From NCBI RefSeq assembly GCF_003202205.1, contig NZ_PDOG01000001.1, positions 953,048-1,017,047 of the forward strand: a DNA stretch of 64,000 bases, in the 5' to 3' direction. This document shows positions 53,896 through 64,000 of the stretch, piece by piece (position 1 is the first letter of the stretch; the number at the start of each line of letters is the position of its first letter). This DNA comes from Halomonas sp. LBP4. GTDB taxonomy: Bacteria; Pseudomonadota; Gammaproteobacteria; Pseudomonadales; Halomonadaceae. The translations under genes and the position numbers were made by a program. The notes below the pieces were generated by a model that was given only the letters and a program-made list of their open reading frames with translations, did no database searches and was not told where the DNA came from.

Positions 53896-55043
53896 GTCGG
53901 AGTCCTCGCATGGGTATCGATGGTGCCGCCGAGGGGCATCAGGTGGATGCCTGTGGCCAGAAGCGACACCTGAACGGTCTCGCCACGCGCCAGGCCGTTG
54001 CGGCGCGCGGCATGGGTGGATATCTCGAAGCGCAGGGTCTCCGACCCGTGCGCGAAGGCAAGCGATACCGAGGTGATGCCTCCCAGCACCACCATCTCGA
54101 CCACCTGCCCGGATACCGGGTTCTCGCGCTCGCCCAGCGAGGGGCGCCCGCGGCGGTGCAGCACCACGTCGGAGTGCGGCAGGTACCAGGCGACCCGCTG
54201 GCCCGGCGCCAGCGCCTCCAGCCCCCGGGCAACCTCCAGCGCCCAGGGCCCCCACCGCAGGCGACGGTGCCCGTCTGCCTCCACCACCTCGCCCTCGAAG
54301 ACGTTGTGACGGTCCAGCAGCCGGGCCACCTCGGGGCTGGCCGGGCGCCGGAACAGTGCCTCCGGGACATCCTGCTGCAGGCTGCGGCCGGCATGCAGCA
54401 CGCAGAGCCGGTCGGCCAGGGCGGAGGCCTCATCCAGGTCATGGGTGACCAGCACGATGGGGATGTGGATCTGCTCGCGCAGCAGCGCGAGCTCCCGCTG
54501 CAGGCGGCGCCGGGTGACCTGGTCCACCGCCGAGAAGGGTTCGTCGAGCAGCAGCACCCGTGGGCTTCTGGCCAGGGCCCGGGCCAGGGCGACCCGCTGG
54601 CGCTGGCCGCCGGAAAGCTCGGCGGGATGACGCTCGGCCAGCCCCTCCAGGCGCACCCGGGTGAGCCAGGCCTGGGCCTGGTCGCGGCGCTCGGCGTTCG
54701 GCAGGTGGTCAAGCGCCACCATGACATTGGCCAGGGCGCTCAGGTGGGGGAAGAGCGCATAGTCCTGGAACACCAGCCCCACCCGGCGCTGCTGGGGACG
54801 CAACGAACGACCGCTGGCGGCGTCGAACCAGGTCTCGCCGGCACAGCGCACCCGCCCGCCGGCCGGCCGGTAGAGGCCGGCGATGGCCCGCAGCAGGGTG
54901 GTCTTGCCGCTGCCGGAGGGACCCACCAGGGCCAGCAGCTCGCCGGGCCGACAGTCGAAGTCCGCGGCCAGGGGAATCGGCCCGGGCTGGTGCAGGCTGA
55001 CTTCCAGCCTCGCCTCAGGCATGGCGAGCGACGGCTCAGACAC
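53892..55043 (-). CDS. modC: Molybdate-type ABC transporter ATPase ModC
   Basis: A 383-residue ATPase. Walker A is GPSGSGKTT, the Q loop FQDYALFPHL, the signature LSGGQRQRVALARAL, and Walker B LLLDEPFSAVD. After about residue 240 come TOBE/MOP-like beta strands (VSGQVVEMVVLGGITSVSLAFAHG...ARGETVQVSLLATGIHLMPL), which bind oxyanions and control transport. The start is GTG 55043 with GGAGG 7 bases before it; ATG 55022 is an alternative. It overlaps modB by 8 bases. It could serve tungstate instead. Confidence 0.85.
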   Translation of the reverse strand: MSEPSLAMPEARLEVSLHQPGPIPLAADFDCRPGELLALVGPSGSGKTTLLRAIAGLYRPAGGRVRCAGETWFDAASGRSLRPQQRRVGLVFQDYALFPHLSALANVMVALDHLPNAERRDQAQAWLTRVRLEGLAERHPAELSGGQRQRVALARALARSPRVLLLDEPFSAVDQVTRRRLQRELALLREQIHIPIVLVTHDLDEASALADRLCVLHAGRSLQQDVPEALFRRPASPEVARLLDRHNVFEGEVVEADGHRRLRWGPWALEVARGLEALAPGQRVAWYLPHSDVVLHRRGRPSLGERENPVSGQVVEMVVLGGITSVSLAFAHGSETLRFEISTHAARRNGLARGETVQVSLLATGIHLMPLGGTIDTHARTPT

Positions 55044-55704
55044 GGCGCCACCTCCGTCGCCCGGCGAGACCGTAGACCACGCCGATGGCCAGGAAGGAGA
55101 CCAGCAGCAGCATGGCCGACATGATGCCGGCACCGGCCTCGTCGAAGGCCTGGACGCGGTCGTAGATGGCGATGGCCAGGGTGCGGGTCTCGCCATCGAT
55201 GGAGCCACCGACCATCAGGACCACGCCGAACTCGCCCAGGGTATGAGCGAAGGTCAGCGCCAGCGCCGAGACGATCCCCGGCCAGACCAGCGGCAGCTCG
55301 ATGCGCACGAAGGTCTGCCAGGGCGAGAGGCCACTGCACCAGGCCGCTTCGCGCAGGTTGGGGGGGACCGTCTCGAAGGCGCGTTGGATCGGCTGCACGG
55401 CGAACGGCAGGTTGGCCACCAGCGAGGCGAGCAGGATGCCGCCGAAGGTGAAATTGAGCCCGCTACCGGCCAGGCGTTGCCAGAAGGCGCCGAAGGGGGC
55501 ATCGGCGCCGAACGACTGCATCAGGTAGAAGCCCAGCACCGTGGGCGGCATCACCAGCGGCAGGGCGACGAGGGCCTCGAACAGGGGTTTGCCGCGGGCT
55601 CGAGTGGTGGCCAGGGCACGCCCCAGCCAGAGGCCGAACGGGATCAACAGCAGGCAGGTGCCGACCGCCAGGCGCAGCGAGACCGAGAGTGCCGTCCAGT
55701 CCAT
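55036..55704 (-). CDS. modB: Molybdate-type ABC transporter permease ModB
   Basis: A 222-residue permease with five helices. The start MDWTALSVSLRLAVGTCLLLIPFGLWLGRAL, the EAA-type loop CSGLSPWQTFVRIELPLVWPGI and FAHTLGEFGVVLMVGGSI are typical of ModB. It overlaps modA by one base and modC by eight. Confidence 0.9.
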   Translation of the reverse strand: MDWTALSVSLRLAVGTCLLLIPFGLWLGRALATTRARGKPLFEALVALPLVMPPTVLGFYLMQSFGADAPFGAFWQRLAGSGLNFTFGGILLASLVANLPFAVQPIQRAFETVPPNLREAAWCSGLSPWQTFVRIELPLVWPGIVSALALTFAHTLGEFGVVLMVGGSIDGETRTLAIAIYDRVQAFDEAGAGIMSAMLLLVSFLAIGVVYGLAGRRRWRRV

Positions 55705-56519
55705 CAGGGTCGTGTTTCCGTATCCATGTCGGCCTCGCCGGGCAACAGGAACCCGTACTGTGCGAGGAGCTCACGAGCCTCTGCCTCCTGCAGCCAGGCG
55801 TAGAAGGCTCGGGCCGTCTCGCCGGCGCCGTCGACCAGCACCATGCGCTGTACCAGGGGCTCGTGCCAGCTTTCGGGGATCAGCACGTGCTCGCCGCGCT
55901 CGGCCAGCGTCGGCGCCAGCACCAGGGAGTAGGCCACCAGGCCGCCACGGGCATCGGCGGAGAGGGCGAACTGGGCCGCCTGGGACACATTCTCGCCCAG
56001 CACGCGCAGGTCGGCGCTCTGTGCCCAGAGCCCGGCGTGTTCCAGCACCTGGCGCGCCGCCACGCCATAGGGCGCATGCTCGGGATTGGCGAGGGCCAGC
56101 CGCGGCCTGCCCACACCGGCAGCGTGGGCGGCGATGGCCTGGCGCACGCCGCCGAGTGGGTCGTCGGCGGCCGGCAGGTCGTCATGATCGGCCCGCTGCA
56201 GCCAGGCCAGGCGGCCGATGGCATAGACCACCCCCGCGTCCTCGGTGCGGCCCTCCTCGTGCAATGCCAGCACATAGGCCTCGTCCGCGGAGAGGTAGAG
56301 CTCGAAGGGAGCGCCCTGACTGATCTGGCGGCGGAAGTTGCCGGAGGAACCGAAGTTGAGGCGCAGACCGCGCCCGGTCTCTTGCCGAAAGCGCTCGGCC
56401 GCCTCGGTGAGGGCGAACTGCAGATCCGATGCCGCCGCCACCGTGGGCACGTCCGCCTTTGCCGATAGCGGCAGCAGCGACAGCAGCCCGAACAGCAGTG
56501 CCTGACATCCCGCTTTCAT
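55704..56519 (-). CDS. modA: Molybdate-type ABC transporter receptor ModA
   Basis: A 271-residue periplasmic protein with a signal peptide (MKAGCQALLFGLLSLLPLSAKAD). Motifs: VAAASDLQFALTEAAERFRQETGRGLRLNFGSSGNFRRQISQGAPFELYLSADEAYV, in which ASDL and SSGN carry the oxyanion-binding residues of ModA. The length is normal. ATG 56519 heads modABC-DUF192. Molybdate or tungstate cannot be told apart by eye. Confidence 0.88.
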   Translation of the reverse strand: MKAGCQALLFGLLSLLPLSAKADVPTVAAASDLQFALTEAAERFRQETGRGLRLNFGSSGNFRRQISQGAPFELYLSADEAYVLALHEEGRTEDAGVVYAIGRLAWLQRADHDDLPAADDPLGGVRQAIAAHAAGVGRPRLALANPEHAPYGVAARQVLEHAGLWAQSADLRVLGENVSQAAQFALSADARGGLVAYSLVLAPTLAERGEHVLIPESWHEPLVQRMVLVDGAGETARAFYAWLQEAEARELLAQYGFLLPGEADMDTETRP

Positions 56520-56650
56520 CGCGCCCCCCGGTGATCCGCTCGCAAGGCGGCTCCCGGGCCGCCGACGACGGCATTGTCGGCCACGGAGGCGACGCGGACA
56601 AGGCGGAGCCGCCAACAGGGTGCCTGGCCCTGACCCCGATCAAGCCCGGC

Positions 56651-57385
56651 TCAGGCCTCGGCCGGACTCGGCCGGCCGAGGATCGCCATCAGGTCGGTCT
56701 CGGTCTCCCGGGGACCGAGATCGAGCAGGTCCTCGAGCGCCCGCAGGTGCTCGTCGATCACCCCACGCGCCTTCTCCGGCTCGCCGGCGCGCAGCCGTGC
56801 CAGCAACCGGGGATGGTCACCGTCCAGGTAACAGGAGGCAAGCGATGGCCGCTTGTAGAGCGCGATGACGATCGAGGTGCGCAGGATCAGGTCGGTGAGC
56901 ATGGCGCCGAGCACGCGATTGGGCGACAGCTCGGCCACCTGGTGGTGGATGGCCAAGGAGTGCTCGATGCGCGCCGGTTCGTCGCCGCACTGGTGAGCCT
57001 CGATCTCGCGATGCGCCTCCTGCTCCAGTGCCGACAGTGCCCCGTCGTCGAGCTGGCCGGCGAGCAGTGCCACCACTTCGCCCTCCACCAGGCGCCGGGC
57101 GGCGAAGGTTTCCCGGGTCTCCTCGATGCTGGGGGCACGCACCCGGGCCACCTGGTTCGGGCGCTGGTCGACCACGTGGTCGGCGGCGAGCCGGGTCAAC
57201 GCCTTGCGGACCACCGAACGGCTCACGCCGAAGACCTCGCCGAGGGTCACCTCGGGCAGGCGGGTGCCGGGGGGCAGACGCTGGGTCAGCACCGCCCTGC
57301 GGACCTTGTCGACGATATGCTGGTCGCTGATGCGTACCCCCGCCGCCACGGCGGCCTGCACGTCTTCCTGCCAGGCGTTGCTCAT
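56651..57385 (-). CDS. GntR-family regulator, FCD subfamily
   Basis: A 244-residue regulator. The N-terminal winged HTH is IVDKVRRAVLTQRLPPGTRLPEVTLGEVFGVSRSVVRKALTRLAADHVV. The FCD effector domain has the metal-binding pattern with His/Asp residues (R..VEGEVVAL, EHSLAIHHQVAELSPN, DGDHPRLLARL). It lies downstream of the PLP dehydratase gene in the same direction. A TTGTATACAA palindrome stands before it, typical of GntR operators, so it may repress itself and respond to an amino or organic acid. Confidence 0.85.
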   Translation of the reverse strand: MSNAWQEDVQAAVAAGVRISDQHIVDKVRRAVLTQRLPPGTRLPEVTLGEVFGVSRSVVRKALTRLAADHVVDQRPNQVARVRAPSIEETRETFAARRLVEGEVVALLAGQLDDGALSALEQEAHREIEAHQCGDEPARIEHSLAIHHQVAELSPNRVLGAMLTDLILRTSIVIALYKRPSLASCYLDGDHPRLLARLRAGEPEKARGVIDEHLRALEDLLDLGPRETETDLMAILGRPSPAEA

Positions 57386-57460
57386 GATGCCCTCTCTCTC
57401 GTCTCACCTCGCCGACACCTTCGCATGTTTCCCCTCTGCTGACCACATCTTGTCGATTTA

Positions 57461-57470
57461 TTGTATACAA
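57461..57470. promoter_or_regulatory. TTGTATACAA palindrome, likely GntR/FCD operator
   Basis: A perfect 10-bp palindrome of the TNGTNNACNA form used by FadR/GntR-FCD regulators. It lies 76 bases before the GntR gene start and 54 bases after the dehydratase gene. Confidence 0.6.
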
Positions 57471-57523
57471 CAATACTGGCCTCGTCACCGCACAGACCGG
57501 GGGACGGGGCCCGCCCGGGATGC

Positions 57524-58770
57524 TCAGAAGCAGGTGATCATCTCCTCGATCACCTCCAGGCGTTCGTCCGCCAGGCAGATGCGCCGCCACTTGTCGAAGG
57601 TCAGGCAAGGGTGCGAGACACCGAAGGCGATGATATCGCCCACGCGCACGCCGTTGCCGACCGGCTCACCGTCCTCCTCCGGCTCACCGGGCAGTCGCAG
57701 GAAGGCGTGCTGGTCCATCAGCTTGACCACCTCCATGCCGGCCACCGACAGCGGCCTGCGGGGGGAGCCGCCCTCGCGGTAACGCCGCAGCGGCTCGGGC
57801 AATCGATCGCCGCCGACGTCGCGACGCCCCATGGCGACGATGGCCAGCCCCGGCTCGGGCAGCGACTGCACCTGGGCGAACACCTCCAGGGCCGGCTCGA
57901 GGCCCCGCTCCAGCTCCGGGCGGCGGCCCAGCACCTCTTGCTGGGCCTCGCGATAGAGGCCGTGGTCGTGCACCACATAGCAGCCTGGTCGTAGCACCGG
58001 CACGAAGTGGGAGCTCAGGTGCGCCTCGCGGAACACCTGGGCGATCAGGTCGTACCAGGCCGACCCCGAGGCGGTGATCAGCGGCTCATGCAGCTCGATC
58101 AAGCCATCGTGGTCCAGCGCCTGGGCCGCCTCCACCAGTTGCCAGGCGTAGTCGCGGACGGCATGCTCCGGGTCGCGACCGTAGACTACCCCTTCGTAGC
58201 CCTCGAGCCCGGCCAGCACCAGGGCCGGCTCGGCGTCGATCAGCTCGCCCAGCGCCATCACCTGGTCGTGATCACGGCAGCCGCAACGGCCTCCCCCCAC
58301 GCCCAGTTCGATCAGCACCTGCAGGCGCAGGTCCTGGGCGGCGAAGTAGCGCCCCAGTTGGCGTACGTTGTCGGCACCGTCGACGACGCAGTAGAAGTCG
58401 GCCCCCGCCTCGATCAGGTCGGCGACGATCGCCATGTTGGCTTCACCGACCAATTGGTTGGCCATCAGCAGCCGCCCGACACCATGCACGAAGGCCGCCC
58501 GGCACTGGGCCGCCGTGGCCAGGGTGATGCCCCAGGCGCCGGCCTCGAGCTGTCGCCGGAACAGCGCCGGCGTCATGGTGGTCTTGCCGTGCGGCGCCAG
58601 TCGCGCCCCGTGCTCGGTAGCGAAGCGCTGCATCCACGCCAGGTTGTGTGCCAGGGGCGCCTCGAACACCACCGCCGCCGGCAGGCTGACCCCACTCAGC
58701 AGATCGGGGGCCGTCTCGACGGTTCCCTTATCGCAGCGCCAGGTCGTCGGCGCTGTCGGCATCTCGCTCA

Positions 58771-58774
<4 letters not shown>
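57524..58774 (-). CDS. PLP-dependent amino acid deaminase, D-serine dehydratase-like (fold type III)
   Basis: A 416-residue enzyme of the DSD1/D-threonine aldolase-like family. The PLP lysine is in [11 protein letters not shown] (about residue 64). The barrel continues with [18 protein letters not shown] and [16 protein letters not shown]. The C-terminal domain has HPCLTFDKW, whose His and Cys match the zinc ligands of D-serine dehydratase. It probably releases ammonia from a D-amino or hydroxyamino acid; the exact substrate is open. Its start overlaps the hybrid-kinase stop by ATGA, tying it to the REC-GDH/kinase operon. Confidence 0.78.
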
Positions 58775-61668
<2,894 letters not shown>

Positions 61669-61709
61669 GCGACGTCCCCCTCATTCCAGGCGGATCAACC
61701 GCCGCGCGG

Positions 61710-61817
61710 CTAGGAGCTGCTTCGTTAAAGAGCCCGCTATGCGCCTCATCAGATCGATAAACTTGTCTCGAAACCCGTGTCTCTCGCGACGATCGGTCAA
61801 ACCCGACAGGCTCCTAG
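61710..61817. mobile_element. MITE-like 108-bp element with CTAGGAGC terminal inverted repeats
   Basis: CTAGGAGC (61710-61717) and GCTCCTAG (61810-61817) are perfect inverted ends enclosing a short non-coding stretch. The outer CTAG on both sides fits the YTAR target duplication of IS5-group elements. The right 22 bases recur in inverted orientation at 63869-63890 with 19 of 22 identical. The right CTAG supplies the TAG stop of the REC-GDH gene. It lies between that gene and the kinase gene. Confidence 0.5.
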
Positions 61818-63463
61818 GGAAAGACGCCGCGCAGCAGCTTGGCTTCGGTCACCCGCGAGGCGCCCTCGACCAGCGCCGCCGTGCGCATGTCGAGCTTGTC
61901 CTGCCGGGCCCGACGCAGCGTACGCTGGAAGGCATCCAGCAGGATCGCCTTGAGCCGACCGTTGATCTCGTCGAGGGTCCAGGTCAGGTTCTGTATGCCC
62001 TGCACCCACTCGAAATAGGACACCGTCACCCCCCCGGCGTTGCCGAGGATATCGGGCAGCACGAAGATGCCGCGCTCGTGGAGGATATCGTCGGCCTCGA
62101 GCATGGTCGGCCCGTTGGCGCCCTCGGCCAGCAGCCGGCAGTTGATGTCGGCGGCGTTCTCCACCGTGACCTGGTTCTGCATGGCCGCCAGCACCAGGAT
62201 GTCGCAGTCGAGCTCGAGCAGCTCGTCATTGTCGAGCGCCTCGGCATCCCCATAGCCGGCCAGCACCCGGTGTTCGTCGATATGGGCCTGCAGCGCCTCC
62301 ACCGACAGTCCATCGGGGCGATGGAGCGCGGAGGAGACATCACCCACCGCAATGATCTTCACGCCCAGCTCGGCGAGAAAGCGCGCCGCATGGCTGCCCA
62401 CATTGCCGAAGCCCTGGACCACCGCGGTCGACCCGGCGAGCTCGAGCCCCAGGTGCGCCGCCGAGGCCTCGATCAGGTAAACCAGGCCACGCCCGGTGGC
62501 CTCCTTGCGCCCCAGCGAACCACCCAGCACCACCGGCTTACCGGTGACCACCGTCGGCACCGCATGCCCCACCTGCTGGCTGTAGGTGTCCATCACCCAG
62601 GCCATCACCTGCTCGTCGGTCCCCAGGTCCGGCGCCGGAATATCCTTGTCCGGGCCGATCATGTCGATGATCTCGGTGGTATAGCGTCGCGTCAGGCGCT
62701 GCAGCTCCGAACTGCTGAGCGCGGTGGGATCGACCCGCACGCCGCCCTTGGCGCCACCGAAGGGCAGCCGCATCAGGGCGCACTTCCAGGTCATCCAGGT
62801 GGCCAGGGCCGCCACCTCGCCCAGGGTCACGTCCTGATGGTAGCGGATGCCGCCCTTGGTCGGCCCCATGGTGAGGACGTGCTGGACCCGGTAGCCGAAC
62901 ACCGTCTCCACCTGGCTGTGATCGTCGCGCAGGAAGGGGAAGGAGACCATCTGGGCACGCTGCGGGAACAGCAACCGCTGGCGCACGTTGTCGTCCAGGT
63001 TCATGTACTGGGCGGCCTTGAGGAATTGCTGCTGGGCCAGGCGGAACATCGGCGAGTCCCATTCGCCGCCCCTGGCCCGGGCTCGGGCCAGGGTGTAGCG
63101 AACCGCACGCCCCAGAGAGGCACCCTTGAGATGCGACTTGACCAGGTAGTCGTAGGCCCCCGACTCCACCGCCCGAGCCGCCAGCTTGACGTCGTCGAGG
63201 CTGGTGAGGATCACCACCGGCACCTGGGGTGCCACCAGGCGGACTCGCCACAGGGTCTCCAGCTCCTGGCTGTCCGGCAGCACCAGGTCCAGCAGCACGA
63301 GATCCACGTTGCCCTGGGCGAGGCGTTTCAGGCCGGTGTCGAGACGTTCCACCGCCTCGACGTCGCACCGTAACTGGACATCGGCCTTGAGCAGCTGCTG
63401 GATCAGGCGGCGATGCAGCGCATTGTCCTCGATCAGCAGCAGGTGTATGGGGGTGGCGGACAT
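61814..63463 (-). CDS. Response-regulator receiver domain fused to glutamate dehydrogenase
   Basis: A 549-residue fusion. Residues 1-125 are a complete CheY-like receiver: acidic E12/D13, phospho-acceptor D59 (VDLVLLDLVLPD), switch T87 (VVILTS) and K109 (YDYLVK). Residues about 137-549 are a Glu/Leu/Phe/Val dehydrogenase: MFRLAQQQFLKAAQYMNLDDNVRQRLLFP, substrate lysines in TKGGIRYH and LPFGGAKGGVRVDP, DLGTDEQVMAWVMD, and the Rossmann motif VVQGFGNVGS. It would convert glutamate to 2-oxoglutarate and ammonia, or the reverse. ATG 63463 gives a normal receiver start. The stop lies in the MITE-like end. The next gene is a hybrid kinase with HPt, the likely phosphate donor. Ordinary GDH (about 420 residues) lacks a receiver. 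Confidence 0.88.
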   Translation of the reverse strand: MSATPIHLLLIEDNALHRRLIQQLLKADVQLRCDVEAVERLDTGLKRLAQGNVDLVLLDLVLPDSQELETLWRVRLVAPQVPVVILTSLDDVKLAARAVESGAYDYLVKSHLKGASLGRAVRYTLARARARGGEWDSPMFRLAQQQFLKAAQYMNLDDNVRQRLLFPQRAQMVSFPFLRDDHSQVETVFGYRVQHVLTMGPTKGGIRYHQDVTLGEVAALATWMTWKCALMRLPFGGAKGGVRVDPTALSSSELQRLTRRYTTEIIDMIGPDKDIPAPDLGTDEQVMAWVMDTYSQQVGHAVPTVVTGKPVVLGGSLGRKEATGRGLVYLIEASAAHLGLELAGSTAVVQGFGNVGSHAARFLAELGVKIIAVGDVSSALHRPDGLSVEALQAHIDEHRVLAGYGDAEALDNDELLELDCDILVLAAMQNQVTVENAADINCRLLAEGANGPTMLEADDILHERGIFVLPDILGNAGGVTVSYFEWVQGIQNLTWTLDEINGRLKAILLDAFQRTLRRARQDKLDMRTAALVEGASRVTEAKLLRGVFP

Positions 63464-63898
63464 GATCGAAGCCCTCGCGGTGAGCCGAGCTCGGCCAGCA
63501 CATCCTGAATCCCGCCCGGAGCCCGACACCCCCGGGCGGGTCCCGTTAGCCTAAGCGTAGGCCAGACGGGCGTTATCGGCGCCCCCTTGGGAGCCCAGGG
63601 CTATTGCAGTTGACTGTAGCGAGGGGCGCCGGGGGCAGGCCGAAGAGGAGGTCCGATTCCAGGGGTGAGGCGGAATCAGAAGAACATTCACTGGATGTTC
63701 TTCCCGCCGAACGGGTTGGCCATGGACGGCCAATCCCGGCCCTGCAAGCGGAGCAGGATGTGAGAGCGCCGCAGGGAATCGGTGCCCAAGGAAGGGGTTA
63801 CAGCGCCTCCTCGCCGGCCTGCCGGCGGATCAGCCCCGAGCAATGCTGCTATCTGCGATAGCCCTGCTTGGGAGCCTGTCGGGCTCGACCGACGGCCC
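63464..63898. other. Gap between REC-GDH and pyk with inverted repeats, no supported gene
   Basis: This 435-base stretch holds the promoter region of the REC-GDH operon. Small frames exist on both strands (63551-63733 minus, 63604-63861 plus) but have no recognisable domain and poor starts. Visible structure: an 8-bp inverted repeat AAGAACAT/ATGTTCTT at 63680-63702, a 7-bp GC hairpin at 63812-63827, and the 22-base copy of the MITE-like end at 63869-63890. It may be a dispersed intergenic repeat. Confidence 0.45.
63869..63890 (-). repeat. Second copy of the MITE-like terminal sequence
   Basis: Read on the minus strand, this matches 61795-61816 at 19 of 22 bases, including the shared core CCCGACAGGCTCC. 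It lies 9 bases beyond the pyruvate kinase stop. It may be an old element end or a conserved terminator-linked repeat. Confidence 0.5.
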
Positions 63899-64000
63899 CT
63901 ACCCGACCTCGAGGATCTTCAGGGTGTTGGTACCGCCATGGGCGTTCATGTGGTCGCCTCGGGTCAGGATGACATGATCGCCGGGTTCGGCAATGCCTTT
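63899..64000 (-). CDS. pyk: Pyruvate kinase, C-terminal fragment
   Basis: The last 33 codons of a minus-strand gene that leaves the window on the right. They read ...GDHVILTRGDHMNAHGGTNTLKILEVG and then TAG at 63901-63899. The G.HGGTN.LK..EV ending is the standard C-terminus of PykA-type pyruvate kinase, where the loop takes part in allosteric control. The catalytic part is outside the window. Confidence 0.85.
   Translation of the reverse strand, partial: KGIAEPGDHVILTRGDHMNAHGGTNTLKILEVG

Noticed and set aside
63551..63861. Two small frames (60 and 85 codons) in the gap before pyk
   Set aside because: They overlap on opposite strands, lack family features and contain inverted repeats; the region fits an intergenic repeat better.

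Overview
The window looks like chromosome of a moderately halophilic gammaproteobacterium, most likely a Halomonas-type bacterium. Reasons: high GC with strong third-position GC; a BetT-class choline transporter; a fused TAXI-TRAP transporter followed by a TeaD-like universal stress protein; a lysine 2,3-aminomutase-family enzyme; a fructose PTS of the FruB(EIIA-HPr-EI)-FruK-FruA type; and an exa/ped-like PQQ alcohol-oxidation locus. This is inference from gene content only; no rRNA or tRNA gene was seen.

Layout. 0-1.5 kb: the end of a GH13-type sugar enzyme and a LacI-family regulator. 1.5-4.6 kb: a BaeSR-like two-component system and a Spy/CpxP-like periplasmic protein, whose promoters share TGCA repeats phased at 11 bp. 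5-9 kb: betT behind two BetI-like sites, a small FlbD-like protein, UspA and YjbQ. 9-12 kb: an ECF sigma module (exported cupin, sigma factor, zinc-finger anti-sigma, methyltransferase fused to a membrane domain) with two back-to-back predicted ECF promoters.

12-34 kb is one functional island for periplasmic alcohol oxidation. It holds an NAD aldehyde dehydrogenase (exaC-like), a PQQ alcohol dehydrogenase carrying the extra lanthanide aspartate, a MxaJ/XoxJ-like binding protein and a PedF-like cytochrome c550. It also holds a PQQ-associated ABC module (binding protein, beta-propeller, ATPase, permease, NosR-like polyferredoxin), a TauABC-like importer, a NarL-family regulator, a NahK/ErcS'-like hybrid kinase with its NosP/FIST partner, and pqqABCDE. 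A 10-bp box, CCWWRGTASY, occurs at least eight times in the intergenic gaps of this island and is a candidate operator for the NarL-family regulator.

34-41 kb is the fructose PTS with a divergent FruR. 41-46 kb holds a BarA-like hybrid kinase and small envelope proteins. 46-50 kb is the TAXI-TRAP system with its UspA. 50-53 kb: KamA, a macrodomain protein and an EamA transporter. 53-56.5 kb: modABC translationally coupled to a DUF192 protein.

57-63.5 kb, on the minus strand, is the most unusual part: a glutamate dehydrogenase fused to an N-terminal response-regulator receiver domain, then a hybrid histidine kinase with an HPt domain, a PLP D-amino-acid dehydratase-like enzyme and a GntR/FCD regulator. 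This suggests direct phosphorelay control of a nitrogen-metabolism enzyme. A 108-bp MITE-like element with CTAGGAGC ends sits between the fusion gene and the kinase and supplies the fusion's stop codon. The window ends in the 3' end of a pyruvate kinase gene.
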